From assembly GCA_903820745.1 (NCBI GenBank), contig CAIJIT010000356.1, positions 1-64,000 of the forward strand: 64,000 bases of DNA, in the 5' to 3' direction. A program made the translations under genes and the position numbers. This DNA is from an uncultured Burkholderiales bacterium (lineage in GTDB: Bacteria; Pseudomonadota; Gammaproteobacteria; Burkholderiales; Burkholderiaceae_C). The notes under the pieces are model-generated. The model was not told the DNA's origin and ran no database searches. It saw only the letters and a list, made by a program, of their open reading frames with translations. Each line of letters begins with the position of its first letter. Within the stretch, counting starts at the first letter, position 1. This document shows, in pieces, positions 26,603 to 40,273 of this stretch.

Positions 26603-28003
26603 ATGCAAGTTCAAGCCTCGATTTTCAAAGCCTACGACATCCGCGGTGTTGTCGGCACCAGCCTGAACGAAACCATGGCCGAACATCTGGGTCGGGCCTT
26701 CGGCACCGAAGCAAAACTGCTGGGTGAAAAAGCCGTGGCCGTAGGCCGCGATGGGCGGATTTCCGGCCCGGCACTGGTGGCCGCATTGATCCGCGGGTTG
26801 AAGTCGACCGGCCTTGATGTCGTCGACCTCGGTGCGGTCACAACACCGATGCTTTATTACGTCGCGGCAACCCGCGCCAAACATGGCTGCAACTCGGGCA
26901 TCATGGTGACCGGCAGCCACAACCCGAAGGACTACAACGGCTTCAAGATGGTGCTGAAAGGCGCGGCCGTCTATGGTGAACAGATCCAGACCCTGCGCCG
27001 CCGCATCGAGGCCGAAGACTACCAGTTGGCGCCAAGCAGCAAAGCCGGCCGCGCCGCAGCGATGGACATCGTGGCCGAGTACACCCAGCGCATCATCAAT
27101 GACTGCAAGCTGAAGCGGCCGATGAAGATCGTTGTCGATTCGGGCAATGGCATCCCCGGCGCCACGGCACCAGCGATCCTGCGCGCGCTCGGCTGCGAGG
27201 TGATCGACATCTTTTCCAAAGTCGACGGCGACTTCCCCAACCACCATCCGGACCCATCGCGCCCGGAAAACCTTGAAGACCTGAAACGCATCGTCCATGC
27301 CTGCGATGCCGAGCTCGGCCTGGCCTTTGACGGCGACGGCGACCGCCTTGGCGTTGTCACCAAGGAAGGCACGATGATCATGCCCGACCGCCAGATCATG
27401 CTCTTCGCTGCCGACATCCTGAAACGCCAACCCGGCGCCGAGATCATCTTCGACGTCAAATGCACCCAGCGTCTCGCACCCTGGATCCGCGAACATGGCG
27501 GCCGGCCCCTGATGTGGATGACCGGCCATTCGCTGGCCAAGGCCAAGCTGCGCGAAACCGGCGCACCGCTGGCCGGCGAGTTGTCGGGCCATATCTTTTT
27601 CAGCGAACGCTGGTACGGCTTCGACGACGCGATGTATTCCGCCGCCCGGCTGCTTGAAATCCTCTCGCGCTTCGCCGACCCGAGCGCGGTGCTGAACGCC
27701 TTGCCGACCAGCTTCAACACGCCCGAAATCAACGTGCCCTGCGCCGAAGGTGAACACCATGAAGTAGTCAAAAAGCTGCTCAAGGTGGCCAAGTTTCCGG
27801 GCGCCAGAGAACTCGTCACGATCGACGGCCTGCGAGTCGAATATGACGACGGTTTCGGTCTGGTGCGGGCATCAAACACCACGCCGGTGCTGGTGCTGCG
27901 CTTCGAAGGCCATACACCTGAGGCACTGGCCAGGATCCAGCATGATGTGTTGGCGCAACTGAAGCGGGTCAAGCCTGATGCGACCTTTGCTGCCGGGCAT
28001 TGA
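26603..28003 (+). CDS. Phosphomannomutase/phosphoglucomutase
   Basis: 466 residues, AlgC/ManB type. FKAYDIRGVVG opens the first domain, the phosphoserine Ser105 is in GIMVTGSHNPKDYNG, the metal loop is FDGDGDRLG (Asp243, Asp245, Asp247) and the sugar loop is GELSGHIFF. It interconverts mannose- or glucose-6- and 1-phosphates for envelope polysaccharides. The next gene, waaA, begins 6 bases after its stop, tying it to lipopolysaccharide synthesis. Confidence 0.93.
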   Translation: MQVQASIFKAYDIRGVVGTSLNETMAEHLGRAFGTEAKLLGEKAVAVGRDGRISGPALVAALIRGLKSTGLDVVDLGAVTTPMLYYVAATRAKHGCNSGIMVTGSHNPKDYNGFKMVLKGAAVYGEQIQTLRRRIEAEDYQLAPSSKAGRAAAMDIVAEYTQRIINDCKLKRPMKIVVDSGNGIPGATAPAILRALGCEVIDIFSKVDGDFPNHHPDPSRPENLEDLKRIVHACDAELGLAFDGDGDRLGVVTKEGTMIMPDRQIMLFAADILKRQPGAEIIFDVKCTQRLAPWIREHGGRPLMWMTGHSLAKAKLRETGAPLAGELSGHIFFSERWYGFDDAMYSAARLLEILSRFADPSAVLNALPTSFNTPEINVPCAEGEHHEVVKKLLKVAKFPGARELVTIDGLRVEYDDGFGLVRASNTTPVLVLRFEGHTPEALARIQHDVLAQLKRVKPDATFAAGH

Positions 28004-28009
28004 CCGAGC

Positions 28010-29305
28010 TTGAACGAAACCTTTTTCGAGGCGCTCAGCCGCCAGGTCTATGCCGGCCTGCTGCGCCTGCTGACCCCGCTTTATCTGCTACGGCTCTGGC
28101 GCCGCGGCGCAGCCGAGCCGCTCTACAGGCAATGGCTGGGCGAACGCCTGGGCTTGTACCGGGCGCCGGCCAAGGGCCGCGGCTGGGTCTGGATTCACGC
28201 CGTATCGCTGGGCGAAACGCGCGCCGCTGCCGCATTGATCGCAGCCCTGCGCGAGCAATCCCCCGGGTTGCGACTGCTCCTGACCCACGGCACTGCCACC
28301 GGTCGTACGGCCGGTCTTGAACTGCTGGCCCCAGGCGATGCCCAGGCTTGGTTGCCTTACGACTTGCCCGGCGCAGTAAGGCGCTTCCTGCGCCACTGGC
28401 AACCGGCGGTCGGCGTGCTGATCGAAACCGAGATCTGGCCTAATCTGCAGTTCGAAGCGTCAAGGATCGGCTTGCCGATGACCTTGGCCAATGCCCGGCT
28501 CTCAGCGCGCAGCGAGCGCCGCGGCAGGCGTTTTGCCGCGCTGCTGCAACCGGCGGCCCGAAGGCTCAAACTGGTGCTGGCGCAGACCTTGCTCGACGCC
28601 CAGCGCTTGCGTGCCAGCGGCGCACCGAGCCCTTTGGTCCAGGGTAATCTGAAATTCGATCTGCAAGTCGATGCCGGCCTGCTGGCACAGGGGTGCCGCT
28701 GGCATCAACTGCTGCAGCGCAAAGTCTTGATGGCGGCAGTCACCCGCGAAGGCGAAGAAGCGCTGCTGCTGCAAGCCTGGCAGGCCTTGCCTGAAGGAGC
28801 GCGTCCGCTGCTGCTGATCGTGCCGCGTCACCCGCAACGTTTTGATGCGGTAGCCGATCTGATCACCCTTGCCGGCCTGAACCTGGCGCGGCGCAGCCAA
28901 TGGCAGGATCGGCCTGCCGAAGCCGCGCTGGGTGCCGATGTCTGGCTGGGCGACTCGATGCACGAAATGTCGCTCTATTACGGCCTGGCCGACTGCGCCT
29001 TGCTCGGCGGCAGCTTCGCGCCGCTGGGCGGACAAAACCTGATCGAAGCCGCAGCCTGCGCTTGCCCGGTCGTGATGGGCCCGCATACCTTCAATTTCGC
29101 CGAAGCTGCCGAGCTCGCCCTGCAAGCCGGTGCCGCCGTCCGCGTGGCCGACATCAGCGCCGGGTTGCAGCAAGGCCTGAGCCTCTGCCGCGACCCGCAG
29201 CGTCAAACCCAGATGGCCAGCGCCGCCGAGAGCTTCGCCGCCGAACACCGCGGCGCTGCCGCCCGCATGGCCACGCAGATCCTGCGCCTGCTGCCCGCTC
29301 CTTAG
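28010..29305 (+). CDS. waaA: 3-deoxy-D-manno-octulosonic acid (Kdo) transferase
   Basis: 431 residues beginning at TTG (28010-28012), since no ATG lies before the conserved membrane-anchor region RQVYAGLLRLLTPLYLLRLWRRG. Domain blocks: WIHAVSLGETRAAAALI, LLTHGTATGRTAG, the catalytic-type GVLIETEIWPNLQ, then the CMP-Kdo domain with VPRHPQRF and LGGSFAPLGGQNLIEAAACACPVVMGPHTFNF. It adds Kdo to lipid A on the inner membrane's inner face. Six bases downstream of the mutase gene. Confidence 0.94.
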   Translation: MNETFFEALSRQVYAGLLRLLTPLYLLRLWRRGAAEPLYRQWLGERLGLYRAPAKGRGWVWIHAVSLGETRAAAALIAALREQSPGLRLLLTHGTATGRTAGLELLAPGDAQAWLPYDLPGAVRRFLRHWQPAVGVLIETEIWPNLQFEASRIGLPMTLANARLSARSERRGRRFAALLQPAARRLKLVLAQTLLDAQRLRASGAPSPLVQGNLKFDLQVDAGLLAQGCRWHQLLQRKVLMAAVTREGEEALLLQAWQALPEGARPLLLIVPRHPQRFDAVADLITLAGLNLARRSQWQDRPAEAALGADVWLGDSMHEMSLYYGLADCALLGGSFAPLGGQNLIEAAACACPVVMGPHTFNFAEAAELALQAGAAVRVADISAGLQQGLSLCRDPQRQTQMASAAESFAAEHRGAAARMATQILRLLPAP

Positions 29306-29402
29306 CCGACTGTAACTACGACGCCCCGCTGTGCGCGTTTTCGCAGGCCTGATCCGTTTGAACGCCTAAAATGCGGATATTCCGTTGCCTTCAGGATGTC
29401 CC

Positions 29403-29720
29403 ATGCTCGACAACGCATTGATTGTCAACGCCGTTAAAACTCTCGCCGAGCTGGCGCGACCACGGTGCATCGTCGTTTTCGGTTCACAGGCCAGAGGCGA
29501 CGCGCGTGAAGACTCGGATCTGGACCTCTTGGTAATTGAAGACCGAGTACCAGACCGTGCAAGGGAAATGGTTCGGCTCCGCCGCGCCTTGCGGCCGTTG
29601 CGCTTGCCCGTTGACCTGCTGGTGGCTTCGGTCGACGAGGTACTTAAATACGCTGACCAACCCGGTCATGTTTTGTACTGGGCCATCAAAGAAGGTCGGG
29701 TCGTTTATGGCTCAAACTGA
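29403..29720 (+). CDS. MNT-type nucleotidyltransferase (MntA-like antitoxin)
   Basis: 105 residues from ATG at 29403; an ATG at 29385 is also in frame. IVVFGSQARGDAREDSDLDLLVI is the minimal nucleotidyltransferase core, with GS and the DxD metal pair. In MntA/HepT modules this protein AMPylates the HEPN RNase toxin and silences it. The stop overlaps the next start by 13 bases, as in intact pairs, but the HEPN partner is cut short here. Confidence 0.85.
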   Translation: MLDNALIVNAVKTLAELARPRCIVVFGSQARGDAREDSDLDLLVIEDRVPDRAREMVRLRRALRPLRLPVDLLVASVDEVLKYADQPGHVLYWAIKEGRVVYGSN

Positions 29721-29880
29721 GTTTTCCATCCAGTTATTGGAAGCCGCAGCGCATGATTTATGCGTCTGGAAAAAACTGGTTGACGATGCCGATGTGCATG
29801 ACTCGATGCTTGGATTTCACGCTCAACAGACAGCGGAGAAATGCCTCAAGGCAGTTCTCCAGGGTCAAGATCCCCGCATT
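29708..29880 (+). pseudogene. HEPN (HepT-like) toxin gene, 3' part missing
   Basis: The first about 55 residues (QLLEAAAHDLCVWKKLVDD and DSMLGFHAQQTAEKCLKAVL) match the N-terminal helices of a HEPN protein. After KAVLQGQ the similarity ends, and the frame runs on antisense through the end of ligA to 30114. The usual RX4-6H RNase motif, which lies in the later helices, is not present. The end given here is where homology is lost. Deletion up to the ligA 3' end is the simplest reading. The antitoxin-like gene before it stays intact. Confidence 0.65.
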
Positions 29881-29931
29881 ACGCTGCGCTGCATAGCAGG
29901 CTACCTGCGCTGCGGGCCAGGTACGGGTCGG

Positions 29932-33010
<3,079 letters not shown>

Positions 33011-33014
<4 letters not shown>

Positions 33015-36000
33015 CCAACCTCCGCCATCGAAAGCGCTGCTTCAATATCCACTGCGACGATGCGCGACACGCCCTGCTCCTGCATCGTTACCCCGATCAA
33101 TTGTTCTGCCATTTCCATTGCAATCTTGTTGTGCGAGATGAAGAGGAACTGGGTGCCACCGCTCATTTCCTTGACCAGCCTGGCATAGCGCTCGGTATTG
33201 GCATCGTCCAGCGGCGCATCGACCTCGTCGAGCAGGCAGAACGGCGCCGGATTCAGCTGGAAGATCGCAAACACCAGCGCGATTGCGGTCAGCGCTTTTT
33301 CACCGCCCGAGAGCAGGTGGATCGTGCTGTTTTTCTTGCCCGGCGGCTGCGCCATCACCTGCACGCCGCCGTCGAGTATTTCTTCGCCAGTCATCACCAG
33401 CCTGGCCTGCCCGCCACCGAAAAGCACCGGGAACATGCGGCCGAAATGCTCATTGACCTGGTCGAAGGTCTTGCCCAGCAAGGCGCGCGTCTCGAGGTCG
33501 ATCTTGTGGATCGCATCCTCCAGCGTCTGCATCGCCGACAGCAGGTCCGCATTCTGCGCGTCGAGAAACTGTTTGCGTTCGCGCGCCGCGGTCAACTCGT
33601 CCAGGGCGGCCAGATTGACTGCCCCCAGCGCGGTGATCTCGCGGTTGATGCGGTCGATCTCGCTCTGCAAGCCGGCGAGCTTGACCGCACCAGTTTCGAT
33701 CGAGAGGGCCAGCGCCTCCATGTCGACGCCAGCGGCGTTCAACTGCTCCAGATATTGCGCACCGCCGAGTTGCGCCGCCTGTTCTTCCAGCGCGAGCTTG
33801 CTGATCTGCTCGCGCAAGGGGTCGAGGCTGCGTTCGAAACTCAGGCGCTGCTCATCCGCCGCGCGCAACTGCTGGCTCAGGTCGTCATAGCCGCTGCGCG
33901 TTGCGGCCAGGGCCTGCTCACGCTCCATCTTCAAGGCCAGGGCGTCTTGCAGGCCGGCCTGCGCCGCCGCGTCATTGAGCTGATCGAGCTCGCGCTGCAG
34001 GCTGGCGATCGACTGCCGGTTGGTCTCGACCTGAGCCTGCGCGGTTTCGATCGAGCGCTGCATCTCGGCCTGGCGTGCGGACAAGGCCCTGGCGCTGTAC
34101 TGGGCTTCCTGGGCGCGGCGCTCGAGTGCGCGCAATTGCTCGCGCGCTTCGGTCAGGCGTCGCTCGGCCAGCAAGGTGGCATCTTCAAGTTCGGCATGAC
34201 GCTCCTGGGTTGTCGCCAGTTGCATGTCCAGGTCTTCGAAACGCGCCTCGCCGATGATGCGACGCGCCTGCAAGGCTTCGTCCTCGGCGTCGATCTCGGC
34301 CAGCAGGTCGGCCAGTTGCAAGCGCCGACTGCTCGCGGCATCGGCCTGGGCCGACAGGCGCAGCAGCTCGACATGCAATTGATGCGCCCGGCTCTGGGTC
34401 TCGGCGGCCTCGCGCCGTTGCTGCGCCAGAATCAGCGTTGCTTCGGTACAAGCGGCCTCGGCCCGCACAAGGTCGCTGGCCGCCGATTCGGAGATCAGCT
34501 TTTGAGCGCGCAACTCCAGGGTCAGATGTTCGATTTCCTGGGCCCGCGCCAGCAAACCCGACTGGGCTGAATCGGGCGCATAAAAACTCACTGCAAAGCG
34601 GCTGACGGCATGGCCCTCGGCAGTCATGATCAGCTCGCCTGCAGCCAGGCTGTTGCGGCTGGCCAGCGCCGCGTCGATCGATTCCGCGCTGTAGACACCC
34701 GCCAGCCATTCTTCGAGCATGGCCTGCAGCGCCGCATCATGCAGGCGCAACCTGGCCGCGAGCCTGGGCAGGCTGGCGCTGCGCGCGTCGACTGCCGTGG
34801 CGCCATTGTTCGAGTAAAAAGCCAACTTGGCTGGCGGCGCATCCTGGCCGAATGCGCGTACCGTCTCGAGCCGACCGACTTCGAGCGCGCCGATGCGCTC
34901 GCGCAGCGCCGCTTCGAGCGCGTTCTCCCAACCTTGTTCAACCTGCAAACGGGTCCACAAACCGGCCAGGCTTTCCAGACCATGGCGCGCCAGCCAGGGC
35001 TGCAGCTTGCCTTCGGTCTGGACTTTTTCCTGCAGCGCACGCAAAGCATCGAGCTTGGCAGACAACTGCGCGCGGCGCGACAACTGGCTGTTGGCTTCTT
35101 GCTGCTGGACGCGGCGTGCTTCTTCAAGCAGCGGCAACTGTTCCGACAATTCATGCAGCTGGGCGGCCTTCAGGTCGCGGCTTTCGTCAGCGGCATGGCT
35201 GGAACGCTGCAAGTCAACCAAAGCCTGCGCGTCGGGCGGCGCCAGCGCTTGGCGCTCGATCGCCAAGCGTTCACGGCGGCTGCGCAACTGGCGCGATTGA
35301 TCTTCGATGCTGCGGCTTTCGGCCGCCAGCACCTGGATCTGCTGCTGCACCTGCACGACTTCGAGCCGCTGCGCGTTGGCAGCCGCCTGTGCTGCCCTGA
35401 GCGAATCTTCAGCATTGGGCAAATCCTGCCCCTGCTCATCGGCCTGGGCGGCGAGGATTTCACTCTGCTCCTGGGCCACGCTGATCTGCTCGGCAATGCT
35501 CTCCTGCTCGTCCTGCGCTTCCAGCGAGCGGGCTTGCCATTGCTGGTTCTGCGCTTGCAGATCAACCAACCGCGCCTCGACCCGCTGCCGGCCTTCGACG
35601 ACATAGCGGATGCGTTCCTCGAGCCGGCTGACCTCGAGCTGCGCCTCGGCATAACGGCCCTGCGAGGCATGCAGCTCGTCGCCAGCAGCGTAATGCGCCT
35701 GGCGCAGCGTTTCCAACCCGGCCTCGACCTGGCGCAACTCGGCCAAGCGGGATTCCAGCGCATTGACCGCGTCGAGATGTTCCTGCCTGACCCTGGCCTG
35801 CTCGCCGGTGGCGTCGCGGTGTTTCAGGAACCAGAGCTGCTGCAACTTGAGCGTGCCGCTGTCCTGCAAGCTGCGATAGGTTGACGCCACCTGGGCCTGC
35901 TTTTCGAGCTTTTCCAGATTGCTGCTGAGCTCGCGCAGGATGTCGTCGACCCGGGTGAGGTTTTCACGCGTATCACGCAAACGGTTCTCGGTCTCGCGCC

Positions 36001-36529
36001 GACGTTCCTTGTACTTGGAAACACCGGCAGCTTCTTCGAGGAACATGCGCAGCTCTTCAGGCTTGCTCTCGATGATGCGGCTGATCGTGCCCTGGCCGAT
36101 GATGGCGTAGGCGCGCGGCCCGAGGCCCGTGCCGAGGAACACATCCTGCACATCGCGGCGTCGCACGACCTGGTTATTGATGAAGTAGCTCGACGACCCG
36201 TCGCGCGTCAGCAAACGCCTGACCGCGATCTCGGCAAACTGGTTCCATTGGCCGCCAGCGCGCGCATCCTCGTTGGAGAAGACCAGCTCGACACTGGCGC
36301 GGCTGGCCGGCTTGCGGTTGCCCGAGCCGTTGAAGATCACGTCCTGCATCGACTCGCCGCGCAGCTCGGAAGCGCGGCTTTCGCCCAGCACCCAGCGCAC
36401 TGCGTCCATGATGTTGGATTTTCCGCAGCCATTCGGTCCGACCACGCCGACCAGTTGCCCGGGCAACTGGAAGACGGTCGGATCAGCAAAGGACTTGAAG
36501 CCCGAGAGCTTGATCGAATTCAGACGCAT
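33011..36529 (-). CDS. smc: Chromosome segregation protein SMC
   Basis: 1172 residues. Walker A GPNGCGKSN at about 32-40, Q-loop and FLEEAAGVSKYKERR, two long coiled coils with a hinge in the middle (about 500-660), then LSGGEKALTAIALVFAI and Walker B PFCLLDEVDAPLDDAN near the end. SMC extrudes DNA loops with ScpA and ScpB, whose genes are not here. First gene of smc-zipA-ligA. A spacer of 180 bases separates it from the divergent queF. Confidence 0.98.
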
Positions 36530-36709
36530 GGAAGCGGTTTGTTTGCAGCCCTTGCCTGGCAGGCTCCCCGAACCTGGGAGCCCCTTCTAAGCCATTGATT
36601 TACTTAAATAAAGTGCCTTTTACGGGCGCCATACGGGGCTGGATGATAACATCGGGGATTACCCCAAATTAAACCTCAGGCCGGCCTTGTGCCGGCCTGC
36701 GTCGCTTCG

Positions 36710-37240
36710 ATGGCCAAGATGAACCAAACCGCAAAGCCGCTTGCCAAGCCGGCAAGCAAGACCACAAGCCAAAAGAGCAAGCAAGCCGCCGCATCCAGGA
36801 TGCGCGAAATGCCTGCCAATCCGCCTTCGGCACCAAGCAAGGAATTGCTGGTATTCCCGAATCCGGCGCCGCAGCGCGATTATGTGATCCAGTTCCAGGT
36901 GCCTGAGTTCACCTGCCATTGCCCGCTGACCGGCCAGCCCGATTTCGCCCATTTCACCATCGACATGATTGCCGACCAGCAATGCATCGAGCTGAAGAGC
37001 TTGAAGATGTATTTCTGGAGCTACCGCAATGAAGGCGCTTTCCACGAGAAAGTCACCAATACGATCCTCGATGACATCGTCGCCGTAGCGCAGCCCCGTT
37101 TCATTCGCATCACCGCCAAATGGTATGTGCGCGGCGGCATCTATACCAATCTGGTGGTCGAGCATCGCCAACAAGGCTGGCAGCCGCAGCCGCCCGTCGA
37201 GCTGCCGGCGCATGGCTTCGCTTCAGGCATGCAAGGCTGA
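36710..37240 (+). CDS. queF: NADPH-dependent 7-cyano-7-deazaguanine reductase
   Basis: About 176 residues from ATG at 36710; ATG at 36719 is also possible. This is the short, unimodular Que[20 protein letters not shown] carries the catalytic cysteine (Cys71 from this start) and [20 protein letters not shown] the substrate glutamate and the QueF motif. It reduces preQ0 to preQ1 for queuosine tRNA modification. A 45-residue Lys/Ala/Ser-rich N-terminal extension ([19 protein letters not shown]) is unusual. An inverted repeat at 36677-36699 lies just upstream of the start, and I see no strong ribosome site. Confidence 0.92.
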   Translation: MAKMNQTAKPLAKPASKTTSQKSKQAAASRMREMPANPPSAPSKELLVFPNPAPQRDYVIQFQVPEFTCHCPLTGQPDFAHFTIDMIADQQCIELKSLKMYFWSYRNEGAFHEKVTNTILDDIVAVAQPRFIRITAKWYVRGGIYTNLVVEHRQQGWQPQPPVELPAHGFASGMQG

Positions 37241-37255
37241 GCCAGCCCTAGACCG

Positions 37256-38482
37256 ATGAACAATTTGCCCGCCTCCGCGCACAACCCGCTGCTCGACAAA
37301 CTGCACCCCTACCCGTTCGAGCGGCTCAAGGAGCTGATTGCCGGCATCGTGCCGAACCCCGCCTTCAGGCCGATCAGCCTGGGCATCGGCGAGCCCAAAC
37401 ATCCGACGCCCAAGCTGGTCGAGGATGCTTTGCTGGCCGGCTTGCAGGGGCTTTCGAGCTATCCGGCCACCGCCGGCACACCGGCCTTGCGTGAATCGAT
37501 CGCCGCCTGGCTGCATCGCCGTTACGGCCTGCAGCTCGACCCGGCCAGCCAGTTGCTGCCGGTGAATGGTTCGCGCGAAGCCTTGTTTGCCCTGGCTCAG
37601 ACGGTGATCGACCCGACAAGGCCGGGCGCCACCGTCGTCTGCCCGAATCCTTTTTATCAGATCTATGAAGGTGCAGCGCTGCTGGCCGGCGCGCAGACCG
37701 CTTTTGCCAATAGCGATCCGGCCAGGAACTTTGCCGCCAACTGGGACGAGATCGACACCGCCACCTGGGCCCGCACGCAACTGCTCTACGTCTGCTCGCC
37801 AGGCAACCCGACCGGCGCGGTGATGCCGCTGGACGAATGGAAGATGCTGTTCGAGTTGTCGGACCGCTACGGCTTCGTCATCGCTTCGGACGAATGCTAT
37901 TCGGAGATCTATTTCCGCGACGAGGCGCCGCTCGGCGGCCTCGAAGCCGCGGCCAAACTCGGCCGCAGCGATTTCCGCAACCTGATCGCCTTTACCAGCC
38001 TGTCCAAGCGTTCGAACGTGCCGGGCATGCGCTCGGGCTTCGTGGCCGGCGACGCCGCCATCATCAAGCGCTTCCTGCTCTACCGCACCTACCATGGCAG
38101 CGCGATGAGCGGCTTGGTGCAAACGGCCAGCATTGCGGCCTGGGACGATGAGGACCATGTGATCGCCAACCGGGCCAAATACCGCGCCAAGTTTGCCCAG
38201 GTGACGCCGCTGCTGACCAGCCACCTCGATGTAGCCCTGCCCGATGCCGGTTTCTACCTCTGGGCGGCAATTCCTGGCCATCTGCATGGCGGTGACGACA
38301 TCGCCTTCGCCCTCGATCTGTTGGCTCAATACAATGTCGCCGTGCTGCCGGGCAGCCTGCTGGCGCGCCAGGCCCATGGTGTGAACCCCGGCGCCGGCCG
38401 CATTCGCCTGGCCCTGGTGGCCGAAACGCCGGAATGCGTCGAAGCCGCCCAGCGCATCGCTGCCTATATCCAATCCCTTTGA
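37256..38482 (+). CDS. dapC: Succinyldiaminopimelate transaminase
   Basis: 408 residues, class I/II PLP aminotransferase. [25 protein letters not shown]-type N-terminus is typical of the betaproteobacterial DapC; other marks are [47 protein letters not shown], the Schiff-base Lys in [17 protein letters not shown] and the C-terminal arginine in GRIRLALV. It acts in the succinylase branch of lysine and diaminopimelate synthesis. dapD begins 14 bases after its stop. Confidence 0.94.
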   Translation: MNNLPASAHNPLLDKLHPYPFERLKELIAGIVPNPAFRPISLGIGEPKHPTPKLVEDALLAGLQGLSSYPATAGTPALRESIAAWLHRRYGLQLDPASQLLPVNGSREALFALAQTVIDPTRPGATVVCPNPFYQIYEGAALLAGAQTAFANSDPARNFAANWDEIDTATWARTQLLYVCSPGNPTGAVMPLDEWKMLFELSDRYGFVIASDECYSEIYFRDEAPLGGLEAAAKLGRSDFRNLIAFTSLSKRSNVPGMRSGFVAGDAAIIKRFLLYRTYHGSAMSGLVQTASIAAWDDEDHVIANRAKYRAKFAQVTPLLTSHLDVALPDAGFYLWAAIPGHLHGGDDIAFALDLLAQYNVAVLPGSLLARQAHGVNPGAGRIRLALVAETPECVEAAQRIAAYIQSL

Positions 38483-38496
38483 ATCAAGAGCCCACC

Positions 38497-39318
<822 letters not shown>

Positions 39319-39394
39319 GCGCTGAAGGCCGACGCGGCTTGAAGCCGCCACGCCGTGCCGACCTGCTTTCCCCTCCATCCGCATTGGAAGCGTT

Positions 39395-40273
39395 GTGAAC
39401 CTGCTGAGCTGTATCGAGGCCCAAGCCGCCCGCCTGACCGAGGCGGGCGTTTCTTTTGGGCATGGCACTTTGAATGCTTTTGACGAAGCTGCCTGGCTGC
39501 TGCTATGGCGCCTCGGCTTGCCGCTCGATGAGCTGGCCGACCATGAACTGCAGGAACTCAGCGCTGACGATCTCGCCAGGATCGAGGCGCTGATCGCGCT
39601 GCGCATCAGCAGCCGCAAACCCGCAGCCTATTTGACGCAAGAAGCCTGGTTGCAGGGTGTGGCTTTTTATGTCGACGAGCGCGCGATCGTGCCGCGCAGC
39701 CTGATCGCCGAGCTGATCGCCGATGCCAGCATCGACGCCTGGCTGCCCGAATCGACAAGCCTGGTACTCGATCTATGCACAGGCAATGGCAGCCTGGCCG
39801 TGCTGGCAGCGCTGGCCTGGCCCGAGGTGCAGATCGACGCTGTCGACCTCAGTGCCGAGGCGCTGCAAGTCGCCCGCATCAATGTCGACCGGCATGGCCT
39901 GCAAGCGCGCATCAAGCTGGCGCAAGGCGACGGGCTGGCGCCGGTCGCTGGGCGCCGCTACGACCTGATTCTGTGTAATCCGCCCTATGTCAATGCCAGT
40001 TCGATGGCGGCTTTGCCAAAGGAATATCTGGCCGAGCCGCAGCTGGCGTTAGCCGGCGGTGCGGACGGGATGGACTTCGTGCGTCAGTTGCTAGCGCGAG
40101 CGTCGGAACATCTGACTGAACATGGTGTGCTGCTGCTGGAAATCGGCAACGAGCATGAATTTTTTGAAGCTGCATTCCCGCAGCTGGAATTGGCCTGGAT
40201 GGAAACATCGGCCGGAGAGAAGCAAGTGTTGTTAGTGACCCAGGAATCCATGAAGAAAGCCGCCAAGCCATGA
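39395..40273 (+). CDS. prmB: Ribosomal protein L3 glutamine methyltransferase
   Basis: 292 residues, starting at GTG 39395-39397. SAM pocket VLDLCTGNGSLAVLAALAWPEVQIDAVDLS and the catalytic NPPYVN. PrmB and PrmC are alike; the N-terminal domain and the gene's position near dapD fit PrmB. Its last codon and stop overlap the ABC-F start (ATGA at 40270-40273). In many relatives dapE lies between dapD and prmB; here the two are 76 bases apart. Confidence 0.88.
   Translation: MNLLSCIEAQAARLTEAGVSFGHGTLNAFDEAAWLLLWRLGLPLDELADHELQELSADDLARIEALIALRISSRKPAAYLTQEAWLQGVAFYVDERAIVPRSLIAELIADASIDAWLPESTSLVLDLCTGNGSLAVLAALAWPEVQIDAVDLSAEALQVARINVDRHGLQARIKLAQGDGLAPVAGRRYDLILCNPPYVNASSMAALPKEYLAEPQLALAGGADGMDFVRQLLARASEHLTEHGVLLLEIGNEHEFFEAAFPQLELAWMETSAGEKQVLLVTQESMKKAAKP

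Noticed and set aside
36640-36700. preQ1 riboswitch before queF
   Set aside because: The GGGGATTACCCC stem and A-rich stretch superficially resemble class I, but the loop and the 3' pairing segment of the pseudoknot are not there.
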